DNA from: Endozoicomonas sp. SCSIO W0465
GTDB taxonomy: Bacteria > Pseudomonadota > Gammaproteobacteria > Pseudomonadales > Endozoicomonadaceae
Direction: 5' to 3'
DNA length: 64,000 nt
Assembly: GCF_023716865.1 (NCBI RefSeq)
Contig: NZ_CP092417.1
Coordinates: 3,450,001 to 3,514,000 of the forward strand
Both the position numbers and the translations under genes were made by a program. Every line of letters begins with the position of its first letter. Position 1 is the stretch's first letter. Below the pieces are notes generated by a model that saw nothing but the letters and a program-made list of their open reading frames with translations, was not told the DNA's origin and did not search any database. Shown piece by piece: positions 9,847 to 17,625 of the stretch.

Positions 9847-11344
9847 CTGTCTCTTGATCACAAATAGCTACCTTGTTCTATCATTTCTCACTGATAAAAC
9901 AGGTCATGCTTCCACTTTCTCCTAAACCATGGTCAGAACTAACTTTTGGATGTGCTGATTTGGGCGATACTCGACGTACAAAACGACTTGTCAAAGTTGC
10001 TGCCGAGCTTTCAGCTCATACCGGTAATTCTTTGTCATCTTCATGCGAAGGTTATACCGCACTGGTAACTGGAGCTTACCGGCTGATTGAGAATGAGGCC
10101 GTAAAGCCTGAAGCAATAGCTGAGGCAGGCTTTCAGGCAACTGCCAAAATAGCGAGACAGTCTCGCCTACTTCTGGCTCTCGAAGATACAACAACCCTGG
10201 GTTATAAACATGCTGTCAGATCCGAGCTTGGTGATCTTGGAGGTCCTGAAGGCTCTAAAACCAGAGGATTCCACGTCCACTCTGTCTTCTTGGTTGATGC
10301 GGATACAGAGCGAAGCATTGGGCTTATTGATCAAGAACGATGGGTTAGAGAGGACGTTCAGCGGGGGAAAAAGAACCAACGTCGTCAGCTACCTTACGAG
10401 GGAAAGGAAAGCTTTAAGTGGCAAAGAGCCTCTGAAAACACAGAACAAAGGATGGGGGGTAAAATGCCTGACATCATCAGTGTTTGCGACCGGGAGGCGG
10501 ATATATACGAATATATGCACTACAAACTGGATAACCGACAGCGGTTTGTTGTAAGAGCTACACAAAACAGAATCCTGGTGGATGGCGAACTCTTATTATT
10601 TGATTCCTTAGCTCAGACTGAAGTGTTGGGGAAATATACGATAGTGGTTCCTCAAAAAGGAGGTAGAAAGAAGCGAAAGGCAACGCTGCAGGTCAAAAGA
10701 AAGAAGATGACAATACAGGCGCCGCAAAGGCCAGGCGGCAGGCCGGAACCGGTAACTATGAATATTGTGTCGGCTGAAGAGATTGGCAATGACTCCGAAG
10801 ACCGTTTGCACTGGGTACTATTGACAACTGAAGATATTGAAACATTCGAAGACTGTCGCTCTATCATTCGATTTTACGAGCTCCGATGGCGAATAGAAGA
10901 GTTCCATAAGGCTTGGAAATCGGGAGCAGGAGTAGAAAGGCTTCGTCTGCAATCTCCGGATAACATTGAACGACTTGCGGTCATATTAATGTTTGTCGCT
11001 GTCAGACTAATGCAAATCCGTGAAGCATTAATGTTACCGAATGACAGGCAGCACAAAGACAGAAAGCTTTGGAGTGAAAAAACACTCGCGAATGAGGTGG
11101 TCAGTGATGATGAATGGCAGGTTCTCTGGCTAACCTATGAAAAAAAAGCGTTGCCCGATAAGCCGCCAACAGTCACTTGGCTGCTTCAAACGATTGCTCG
11201 GCTTGGTGGTTGGGGTGATTCAAAGCATACAGGGCAGCCCGGCTGGTTAGTGGTATGGGAAGGCTGGGCGAAATTGCAGGATCGGGTAAAAACCTGGCAG
11301 ATAGCCCGGCAGTTCAGCGCTGGAGAGATGTGATCAAGAGTCAG
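9847..11344 (+). mobile_element. IS4-family insertion sequence (IS50-like group)
   Basis: This is a 1498-bp element with ends CTGTCTCTTGATCACA and CTGACTCTTGATCACA (right end reversed), which resemble the CTGACTCTT ends of IS50. A perfect 9-bp TSD, CCGTTGTGC, lies at 9838-9846 and 11345-11353, as expected for the IS10/IS50 group. It is inserted in the core of MITE-C. Confidence 0.93.
9906..11333 (+). CDS. IS4-family transposase (IS50/Tn5-like)
   Basis: The 475-aa product starts at the ATG at 9906 (MLPLSPKPWSELTFG); a TTG at 9873 is an alternative. The N-terminal FGCADLGDTRRTKRLVKVAAEL is the Tn5-type DNA-binding region. Catalytic-core signatures are LALEDTTTLGYKH, ISVCDREADIYEYM and the YREK-type YELRWRIEEFHKAWKSGAGVE. 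The frame is intact and the element has perfect ends and TSD, so it may still be active. Confidence 0.93.
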   Translation: MLPLSPKPWSELTFGCADLGDTRRTKRLVKVAAELSAHTGNSLSSSCEGYTALVTGAYRLIENEAVKPEAIAEAGFQATAKIARQSRLLLALEDTTTLGYKHAVRSELGDLGGPEGSKTRGFHVHSVFLVDADTERSIGLIDQERWVREDVQRGKKNQRRQLPYEGKESFKWQRASENTEQRMGGKMPDIISVCDREADIYEYMHYKLDNRQRFVVRATQNRILVDGELLLFDSLAQTEVLGKYTIVVPQKGGRKKRKATLQVKRKKMTIQAPQRPGGRPEPVTMNIVSAEEIGNDSEDRLHWVLLTTEDIETFEDCRSIIRFYELRWRIEEFHKAWKSGAGVERLRLQSPDNIERLAVILMFVAVRLMQIREALMLPNDRQHKDRKLWSEKTLANEVVSDDEWQVLWLTYEKKALPDKPPTVTWLLQTIARLGGWGDSKHTGQPGWLVVWEGWAKLQDRVKTWQIARQFSAGEM

Positions 11345-11534
11345 CCGTTGTGCCTCGCATAGTACCAGCCCAAGTAGCCAGAAATATTCGATTTAATATG
11401 GCCAGCTACTTACTGTTGGCAATAATAACGGAAATTTGCTCAAAGCATGCTGTGGATTTGTTCCCTGTTCTGGTATGTTAACGGACTGGTATAGCTATAA
11501 CTCATAAAAAATACGCGGTAATTCAGGAAGTTCC

Positions 11535-12743
11535 ATGAATGATCATGATTTGACTGAGGCGTTGGCATTTGCAACCCAGTCTATCCGGGCAGGTTCGTTT
11601 CGCAGTGACCAGCGTGAGCACAGTGAAGCGATTTATCTCAGTTCAAGTTTTGTCTATGACAGCGCTGCCCAGGCTCAGGCTGTGTTTGCAGGGGATGAGC
11701 CAGGTAACGTCTATTCCCGTTATACTAACCCTTCACTACAGATGCTGGAAGCGCGCATGGCCGTGCTGGAAGGCCGTGAAGTTGACGACGAGATTACCGC
11801 CTGTGCCACGGCTTCTGGTATGGCCGCGATTCTTGGCACCGGTATGTCCCTGCTGAAAAGTGGCGATCATGTCATTTGTTCCCGCAATGTATTTGGCACC
11901 ACATTTACCCTCTTTGCCAAATATTTTGCAAAGTTTGGGGTTAACACCACGTTTGTGGATCTGGTGGATTATCAGCAGTGGCGTGAGGCGATGACACCAC
12001 AAACCCGCCTTCTATTTCTGGAAACCCCTTCCAATCCATTGAGTGATATTGCCGATCTTGAGCTTCTGGCGGAGATTGCCCACAGTAACAACGCTTTGCT
12101 TATGGTGGATAACTGCTTCTGTACGCCAGCCCTGCAACGTCCACTCTCTTTTGGTGCTGACCTGGTGGTGCATTCGGCCACAAAATACATTGATGGCCAG
12201 GGACGCTGCCTGGGTGGCATGGTCGTTGGCAGGAAACAGCTCGTGGATGAAGTTCACTTATGGCAACGGGCGGCAGGGGCAACCATGAGTCCGTTCAATG
12301 CCTGGGTGTTTTATAAAGGGTTGGAGACCCTTTCTGTGCGTATGGACGCCCATTGTCGTAATGCTTCGGAATTGGCGTGCTGGCTCAGTCAACATCCGGC
12401 TGTGGAGCGAGTCCATTATGCCGGGTTAAGTTCCCATCCGGGCCATGAAATGGCCAGAAAACAGCAGAAAGGGTTTGGTGGTGTGCTGGCCTTTGAGGTA
12501 AAAGGCGGCCGGGAGTCAGCCTGGAAAGTGATTGACCGTGTACAGATTATGTCCCGTACTGCCAATCTGGGTGATACCCGGACGACCATCACCCATCCGG
12601 CAACAACAACCCACTGCCGTTTGTCCAATGAAGACAAGGTAAAGTCAGGCATTACAGAAAGTCTGGTTCGAATTGCCGTTGGTCTTGAGAATATTGATGA
12701 CCTGAAAGCTGATCTTGAAAAGGGACTCAGGCAGTTATTGTAA
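11535..12743 (+). CDS. metZ: O-succinylhomoserine sulfhydrylase
   Basis: This is a 402-aa PLP enzyme of the Cys/Met metabolism family. The PLP lysine is K217 in VVHSATKYIDGQGR. Other family segments are YSRYTNPSLQMLEARMA near residue 60 and RTANLGDTRTTITHPATTTH near the C terminus. MetZ joins O-succinylhomoserine and sulfide directly to homocysteine in methionine synthesis. In Pseudomonas and relatives metZ follows purF, and that is probably the ancestral order here too. O-acetylhomoserine as substrate cannot be excluded from sequence alone. Confidence 0.92.
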   Translation: MNDHDLTEALAFATQSIRAGSFRSDQREHSEAIYLSSSFVYDSAAQAQAVFAGDEPGNVYSRYTNPSLQMLEARMAVLEGREVDDEITACATASGMAAILGTGMSLLKSGDHVICSRNVFGTTFTLFAKYFAKFGVNTTFVDLVDYQQWREAMTPQTRLLFLETPSNPLSDIADLELLAEIAHSNNALLMVDNCFCTPALQRPLSFGADLVVHSATKYIDGQGRCLGGMVVGRKQLVDEVHLWQRAAGATMSPFNAWVFYKGLETLSVRMDAHCRNASELACWLSQHPAVERVHYAGLSSHPGHEMARKQQKGFGGVLAFEVKGGRESAWKVIDRVQIMSRTANLGDTRTTITHPATTTHCRLSNEDKVKSGITESLVRIAVGLENIDDLKADLEKGLRQLL

Positions 12744-12805
12744 GACCAGTGTGTTGCTGTCCAGGGACGGCGATCTTAAGAAAAGCAAAGCTGGAACCAT
12801 CATTT

Positions 12806-13708
12806 ATGAACTCAACGTTGCGGAACTCTCTGGACGCACTGTCTGGTGTTATTCGGGGGAAAGACCGGGAACTTCGGTTGGCACTGTGCTGTATGTTAGC
12901 CCGGGGTCATCTGTTAATCGAAGATCTGCCGGGTATGGGGAAAACCGCACTGGCATTGTCACTGGCCCGATTGCTGGGGCTGGATTATCAACGAATTCAG
13001 TTTACCAGTGACCTGTTGCCGGCTGATATTCTGGGCGTTTCTATTTTTGATCAGGCGTCATCTGAATTCCGGTTCAAGCCAGGTCCTGTGTTTTCCCAGC
13101 TGCTGCTGGCTGATGAAATTAACCGGGCTTCACCCCGAACCCAGAGTGCGCTTCTGGAAGCCATGGAAGAGCGACAGGTGACCGTAGAAGGGCAGGCCAG
13201 GTCTTTGCCTGAGCCGTTTGTGGTGATTGCCACCCAGAATCCGTTGACACAGCAGGGAACCTTTCCATTGCCTGAATCGCAGATGGATCGCTTTTTACTG
13301 TGCATTCCCATGGGCTATCCGGATACCGATTCAGAAAAAGCCATTCTCCGGGGAGAGGCCGGGCGATTTCTGGTCAGCCAGCTGGTTCAGTCAGTGACAC
13401 CCGGAGCATTTCTGTCAATGCAGCAGGAGGTTGATAACGTTCACGCCAGTGACCTGTTACTGGACTATGTGCTTCGATTACTGAAGGCCACTCGCGAAGA
13501 GGGGCATTTTGCCGTTGGTTTGTCGCCAAGGGCGGGTTTGGCATTGTTACAGGCAGCCCGTGCCTGGGCTTACATAGATGGCAGGGACTACCTGATTCCG
13601 GAAGATATTCAGGCGGTGTTTGTCCCGGTTGCCACTCACCGGCTGACCATGCAGAAACAGGGCATATCACCGGGTGAACTCCTTGGCCGCATTAACGCCA
13701 TGGCTTAA
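12806..13708 (+). CDS. MoxR-family AAA+ ATPase
   Basis: I choose the ATG at 12806 (MNSTLRNSLDALSGVIRGKD), giving 300 aa; earlier in-frame codons encode an unlikely Cys-rich extension. It has Walker A LPGMGKTALALSLA, Walker B LLLADEINRASPRTQSALLEAMEE and sensor-1 VVIATQNP, in the order typical of MoxR. MoxR ATPases act as chaperones for partners encoded beside them. Here the DUF58 gene begins 12 nt after the stop and the TgpA gene overlaps DUF58, a common three-gene set. Confidence 0.93.
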   Translation: MNSTLRNSLDALSGVIRGKDRELRLALCCMLARGHLLIEDLPGMGKTALALSLARLLGLDYQRIQFTSDLLPADILGVSIFDQASSEFRFKPGPVFSQLLLADEINRASPRTQSALLEAMEERQVTVEGQARSLPEPFVVIATQNPLTQQGTFPLPESQMDRFLLCIPMGYPDTDSEKAILRGEAGRFLVSQLVQSVTPGAFLSMQQEVDNVHASDLLLDYVLRLLKATREEGHFAVGLSPRAGLALLQAARAWAYIDGRDYLIPEDIQAVFVPVATHRLTMQKQGISPGELLGRINAMA

Positions 13709-13719
13709 GTATTTCATCG

Positions 13720-14718
13720 ATGAAAGACTCACTTTTTACTCCATCCTGGCGTTGGCTAAATAACCATTTTCAGCAGTGGGCTGATCAGCGTACGCCCAGA
13801 GCGACCCGGATTCAGCTTAACCAGCGTCGTATTTATATTGTGCCCACAGGCTCCGGATTCTTCTGGCTCTCCATGGTACTGGTGATTTTTCTGGTGGCGG
13901 TCAATTACCGCAATTCACTGGCTTATGGGCTTTGCTTTTTTATGCTGAGCCTCTTTTTATTATCCATTCTTCATACCTGGCGGAACCTGGCCGGTATTAC
14001 CCTGGTGGCCAAAGGGGCTGAAGCCGGGCACGCCGGTGAGTTTATACCCGTATCGATAGAGTGTCTCGGTGGACGGTGCAGACGCTACTCTATCGCTATT
14101 GGCTGGCCGGAAACGGAGTCTGTTCTGGTCAGCTTTGATCGTGATACGGAACAGCGGCTGGTTGCCCGGGCTGGGTCTCGGGGATGGTTCCGGCCCGGGC
14201 GATTGCGTATAGAAAGTGTTTACCCCCTGGGATTATGCCGGGCATGGAGCTGGGTTCGCCTGGATTTTCGTTCGGTGGTTTATCCTGCACCTGATGACCG
14301 TTACCCATTACCGGAGAGTGATATAGCGGACGATGGTGAGCGATCATTGACAGCATCTGGCTTTGACGACTTTGCCGGGTTTAGAAGTTATCAGCAGACA
14401 GACCCTCCTGCCCATGTTTTCTGGCAGGGCTATGCCCGGACAGGAGAACTACTGACCAAACAGTTTGATCAACCATCAGGCCGTGAACTCTGGTTTTCCC
14501 TGGATCAGGTGCCGGAAGGAGATCTTGAGCAAAGACTTTCTGTTCTGACCGCCTGGTGCCTGGAGTGCGATAAGCAACAATATGCCTATGGTCTGGTCAT
14601 GTCAGGGCAGAAGCTGGCTCCATCAACTGGTGAGTTGCATTTGAAACGGTGTTTGGAAGTGCTGGCGCTGTATGAACTGGATGATGGTATGGCCGTTTCT
14701 GGAGGGGTAAATGGCTAG
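13720..14718 (+). CDS. DUF58 domain membrane protein
   Basis: The 332-aa product has two hydrophobic segments at about residues 43-85 (FFWLSMVLVIFLVAVNYRN, then LCFFMLSLFLLSILH). A DUF58 domain follows, with FAGFRSYQQTDPPAHVFWQGYARTGELLTKQF at about residues 218-250; the usual R-Y-x-D of DUF58 is modified to RSYQQTDP. DUF58 proteins are co-encoded with MoxR and often carry a von Willebrand-like fold. It lies 12 nt after moxR and overlaps the next gene by 8 nt, so translation is coupled. Confidence 0.9.
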   Translation: MKDSLFTPSWRWLNNHFQQWADQRTPRATRIQLNQRRIYIVPTGSGFFWLSMVLVIFLVAVNYRNSLAYGLCFFMLSLFLLSILHTWRNLAGITLVAKGAEAGHAGEFIPVSIECLGGRCRRYSIAIGWPETESVLVSFDRDTEQRLVARAGSRGWFRPGRLRIESVYPLGLCRAWSWVRLDFRSVVYPAPDDRYPLPESDIADDGERSLTASGFDDFAGFRSYQQTDPPAHVFWQGYARTGELLTKQFDQPSGRELWFSLDQVPEGDLEQRLSVLTAWCLECDKQQYAYGLVMSGQKLAPSTGELHLKRCLEVLALYELDDGMAVSGGVNG

Positions 14719-16744
14719 CCCGTCCGTTTCCCGTTATGCCACGCTCTGGCTATTGGTTGCACAGGTTATGGTGGCATTGCCGGTGCTTGAGGTCCTGCCA
14801 ATGTCGGTGCTTCCTCTGCTGGTGCTCACGGTGATTTGGCGCGCACTTATCTGGTTTGGCAGGGGAGCCTGGCCTTCGGATTTGCTTAGACGGCTGTTGG
14901 TGGTTCTCTCCCTGGTACTTATTGTCACTGCTTCTGGATTGCCGTTGTCACTGGAGTTGGCGGTGACTTTTCTGGTGACCGGTTATGCATTGAAAATGCT
15001 GGAAATGAAAACGCGCAGGGACGCGCTGGTGATCGCCTATATCGGCTTTTTTGTAGTGGGAGCCGGGGTGATTTATTCCCAGTCCCTGTTGCAGGCACTA
15101 TACCAGTTACTGTGTCTGGGGGTACTGGTGGCAGCGATTCATGGGATGTATTCGCCAGTACATAGTGTTTCTGCAAGTTTTCCCATAAAAGACACTCTTC
15201 GTTTTACCGGTTTTATGCTGCTGCAGGCCCTGCCTTTAACACTGGCTCTTTTTATTTTTGTTCCCCGTCTTGGTCCATTATGGGCAGTGCCCTGGCCAGA
15301 AGGAGAGGCTAAAACCGGGTTATCTGACACGATGCAGCCAGGAGATGTGGCAAGGCTCAGCCAGTCTTATGAGCTGGCTTTCCGGGCCCAGTTTACGGGT
15401 TCTGTACCACCGGCCAGGGAACGTTACTGGAGAACGCTGGTTCTTGATCAATATGATGGTGAACAGTGGTGGCAAAGTGACCTGACAGATTTGTTGAACC
15501 AGTTTCCGGGAGACATTGAGGATGAGCGAGACTGGCAGAGCAGGTCGCCAGTTATCGATGGCTGGTGGCAGGTTCAGCCCGGGCAGTACAACTATGAAAT
15601 CTTATTGGAACCCAATGGTCGACAGTGGCTTCCTGTTCTGGGGATGGCCGCTGCATCGGTTCCACAGGCAACGGTTTTGAGAAGCTTGCGACTGGAAGCG
15701 GATAAGCCGGTTTTTGAACGACGTTTATACCAGCCCACCCGGCAAAGCGTAGTAGCACAGACGATTGCTATGCCTTCCTGGTTACTGGCTCTTAATAAGT
15801 CGTTGCCTGTCAATGGAAACGTCCAGAGCCGTATTTTGGCGCAACAGTTATTCGCCGAATCCGGTCGGGATCCGGTTACCATGGGGCAGCTGCTAATGGA
15901 CTATTTCAATCAGAAGCCTTTTTACTACACATTATCCCCACCGTTAATGGATCAGAATGAGGTCGATCAATTCCTGTTTGTGCACCGGAGAGGGTTTTGT
16001 GAGCATTATGCCAGCAGCTTTGTGTTTATGATGCGCTCAGTGGGGATACCCGCGCGCATCGTGACGGGTTATCTCGGAGGGGAATACTTACCTGCAGAAA
16101 AGGTGGTCAGAGTACTTCAGCGGGATGCCCATGCCTGGGCAGAGATTTGGGTTGAAGGGCAGGGGTGGATTCGTTTTGATCCCACTGCAGCGGTAGCTCC
16201 GGAACGCATTGATCTTGGCATTGATGACATGATTGAGCAGGGTGGATTGCTGCAGGGGCAGATCCCTCTGGCTTACCGTTTTGCTCAGGCCGGTTTTTTC
16301 AAGTCGGTTCGACAGGGCTGGGAGCGACTTGAGTACCGCTGGCAGAAGTCCGTGGTACAGTACCAGCAGGAAAAGCAGCAGTCTTTTATGAGGGAGTTAT
16401 TTGGTACTTCGTCCTTTTACTGGCAGCAGATCGGTGTGCTTGGTGCATTATTGGCGCTGTTTCTTATCCTTTTTGGGGTCTTTGCTCTCTTTCAAAGGCC
16501 AGCGCTAAATCCTCATCAAAAGCTCTGGCTACGACTGGAGCGTAAGCTGGTTGATCGCGGGTTTAAACGTCAGACAGGGGAAGGGCCAAAAGATTTCGCC
16601 TTGAGAGTGAGCGCTGAAAATGAGGCGATGGGTACTCAGTTATTGCCGATCGTTGATCTCTATATTCAGTTGGCTTATTCGGAGCGTGTGAGAATGGATA
16701 AACCGTTGCTTGACCAGTTGAGTAAGATGATCAGGCAACTGTAA
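14711..16744 (+). CDS. tgpA: TgpA-type membrane-bound transglutaminase-like protein
   Basis: The 677-aa product starts with several transmembrane helices (about residues 10-190, DUF3488/TgpA_N). A periplasmic transglutaminase core follows, with the catalytic Cys in HRRGFCEHYASSFVFMMRSVGIPAR (about residue 432), the His in RDAHAWAEIWV and the Asp in IRFDPTAA. A further helix lies near residue 575, with a cytoplasmic DUF4129-like tail. P. aeruginosa TgpA is essential and has a similar length. It probably acts on envelope proteins or peptidoglycan precursors; the reaction is inferred only from the catalytic triad. Confidence 0.92.
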   Translation: MASPSVSRYATLWLLVAQVMVALPVLEVLPMSVLPLLVLTVIWRALIWFGRGAWPSDLLRRLLVVLSLVLIVTASGLPLSLELAVTFLVTGYALKMLEMKTRRDALVIAYIGFFVVGAGVIYSQSLLQALYQLLCLGVLVAAIHGMYSPVHSVSASFPIKDTLRFTGFMLLQALPLTLALFIFVPRLGPLWAVPWPEGEAKTGLSDTMQPGDVARLSQSYELAFRAQFTGSVPPARERYWRTLVLDQYDGEQWWQSDLTDLLNQFPGDIEDERDWQSRSPVIDGWWQVQPGQYNYEILLEPNGRQWLPVLGMAAASVPQATVLRSLRLEADKPVFERRLYQPTRQSVVAQTIAMPSWLLALNKSLPVNGNVQSRILAQQLFAESGRDPVTMGQLLMDYFNQKPFYYTLSPPLMDQNEVDQFLFVHRRGFCEHYASSFVFMMRSVGIPARIVTGYLGGEYLPAEKVVRVLQRDAHAWAEIWVEGQGWIRFDPTAAVAPERIDLGIDDMIEQGGLLQGQIPLAYRFAQAGFFKSVRQGWERLEYRWQKSVVQYQQEKQQSFMRELFGTSSFYWQQIGVLGALLALFLILFGVFALFQRPALNPHQKLWLRLERKLVDRGFKRQTGEGPKDFALRVSAENEAMGTQLLPIVDLYIQLAYSERVRMDKPLLDQLSKMIRQL

Positions 16745-16748
16745 GTTA

Positions 16749-17228
16749 TCAGGGCATCGCCACATAAATGCCTTTATAGGTTGCGATGTTTATGGGTGAC
16801 TTCTCTGCTTTATCTGTTGAATATAACTCAACCGTTAATTCCAGTTTGACATTGCGACGCTCATTCAAACGATCAAAAAAAGAGTCTGGAACTGTGGCGT
16901 TGCAGTGGGCTGATATGTGGCCTTTGCCGGGGACATGGTAGGTCAGTCTGGAGTCGGCAATAACGGCAGCGCAGTCTTCTATGCGGGTTCTGGCATGCAA
17001 TGTGGTAAATAGCCAACCACAGATAGTAGCAAGCGCGGCAATACTGCCACCAAAAGCGGTTCCTTTATCGTTAATATTGGGCGTCAGTGGGCAGCTGATG
17101 ACTAACTCTCCATCCTTGAACTGATCAAAACTGACTGCCATGTTATTCAGCAGAGGGATGTTGTCTTTGATCCACGTGATCAGTTCTGGTGTGAACAAAG
17201 ATTCAGGCGAAGGGTAGTTAATATCCAT
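16749..17228 (-). CDS. YiiD C-terminal-type thioesterase (hotdog fold)
   Basis: The 159-aa protein resembles the stand-alone YiiD_C thioesterase domain. It has NINDKGTAFGGSIAALATICGWLFTTLHAR, where the GTAFGGS loop precedes the hotdog helix, and DSRLTYHVPGKGHISAHC in the second half. The likely role is hydrolysis of an acyl-CoA or acyl-ACP thioester; the substrate is unknown. It is convergent with tgpA with only 4 nt between stops. Start at 17228 (MDINYPSPESL). Confidence 0.8.
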   Translation of the reverse strand: MDINYPSPESLFTPELITWIKDNIPLLNNMAVSFDQFKDGELVISCPLTPNINDKGTAFGGSIAALATICGWLFTTLHARTRIEDCAAVIADSRLTYHVPGKGHISAHCNATVPDSFFDRLNERRNVKLELTVELYSTDKAEKSPINIATYKGIYVAMP

Positions 17229-17268
17229 AGAGTTTCATTGCTGTGTTTGATTTCGTTCCCACGGTCCT

Positions 17269-17350
17269 GAGGTTGTCGCAAAACCCTGCGGACACTCTGG
17301 ACATCTCGTTCCCACGCTCTGCGTGGGAACGAGGGTTTTGCGACAACCTC
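17269..17350. repeat. palindromic intergenic repeat, copy 2
   Basis: GAGGTTGTCGCAAAACCCT at 17269 is mirrored by GGGTTTTGCGACAACCTC ending at 17350. In the centre is a strong hairpin, CTCGTTCCCACGC/GCGTGGGAACGAG. The outer arms match the end motif of the repeats at 7613 and 17457. Confidence 0.7.
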
Positions 17351-17456
17351 TCCTCCGTGGGAATGCTTACCCTAAATTCCCGATAAATTGCCTGCAACAA
17401 GAATGCCTGTGAACTCCAGTATGAATTCCCACGCAGAGCATGGGACCGAGGTTAAA

Positions 17457-17556
17457 GGTTGTCGCCAAACACTGAAGAACCCTCCCGGAGGTAGGTCGGT
17501 GCGCGAGCGAACCGACCTGCGCGGAGAGAACTTTTTAAGGATTTCGCGACAACCCC
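17457..17556. repeat. palindromic intergenic repeat, copy 3
   Basis: GGTTGTCGCCAAACACTGAA at the left is mirrored by TTTCGCGACAACC near 17542-17554, with inner arms AGGTAGGTCGGT/ACCGACCTGCGC. It is the most compact version of the copy-1 layout. It lies just downstream (on the reverse strand) of the acnB terminator hairpin. Confidence 0.7.
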
Positions 17557-17579
17557 AGGACTGTGGGAACAAGGTTTCA

Positions 17580-17599
17580 AGCCCCTGAAAACAGGGGCT
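17580..17599 (-). terminator. probable acnB terminator hairpin
   Basis: AGCCCCTG, an AAAA loop and CAGGGGCT form an 8-bp GC-rich stem 27 nt past the acnB stop. The trailing T run is poor (TTGAAACCTT on the reverse strand), so termination efficiency is uncertain. Confidence 0.5.
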
Positions 17600-17625
17600 C
17601 TTGTGACGATTAACGCAACAATTTA

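Larger units (their letters stand above)
8698..11413. mobile_element. MITE-C: short inverted-repeat element split by two IS insertions
   Basis: GTAAGTAGCTAACCATATTA starts at 8698, and its near-perfect inverted copy ends at 11413 (GTAAGTAGCTGGCCATATTA read on the reverse strand). The similarity continues through AAATC and ATATTTCTG, about 35 bp in all. Removing the two IS elements and one copy of each of their TSDs leaves an element of about 165 bp with no gene. No clear TSD of the MITE itself was found. The order of events is MITE first, then the IS1595-type IS into its left arm and the IS50-like IS into its core. Confidence 0.7.

Noticed and set aside
9847..11344. Composite transposon formed by the neighbouring IS elements at 8.7-11.3 kb
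   Set aside because: The IS elements are of different families and each has its own perfect TSD inside one MITE, so they inserted separately.
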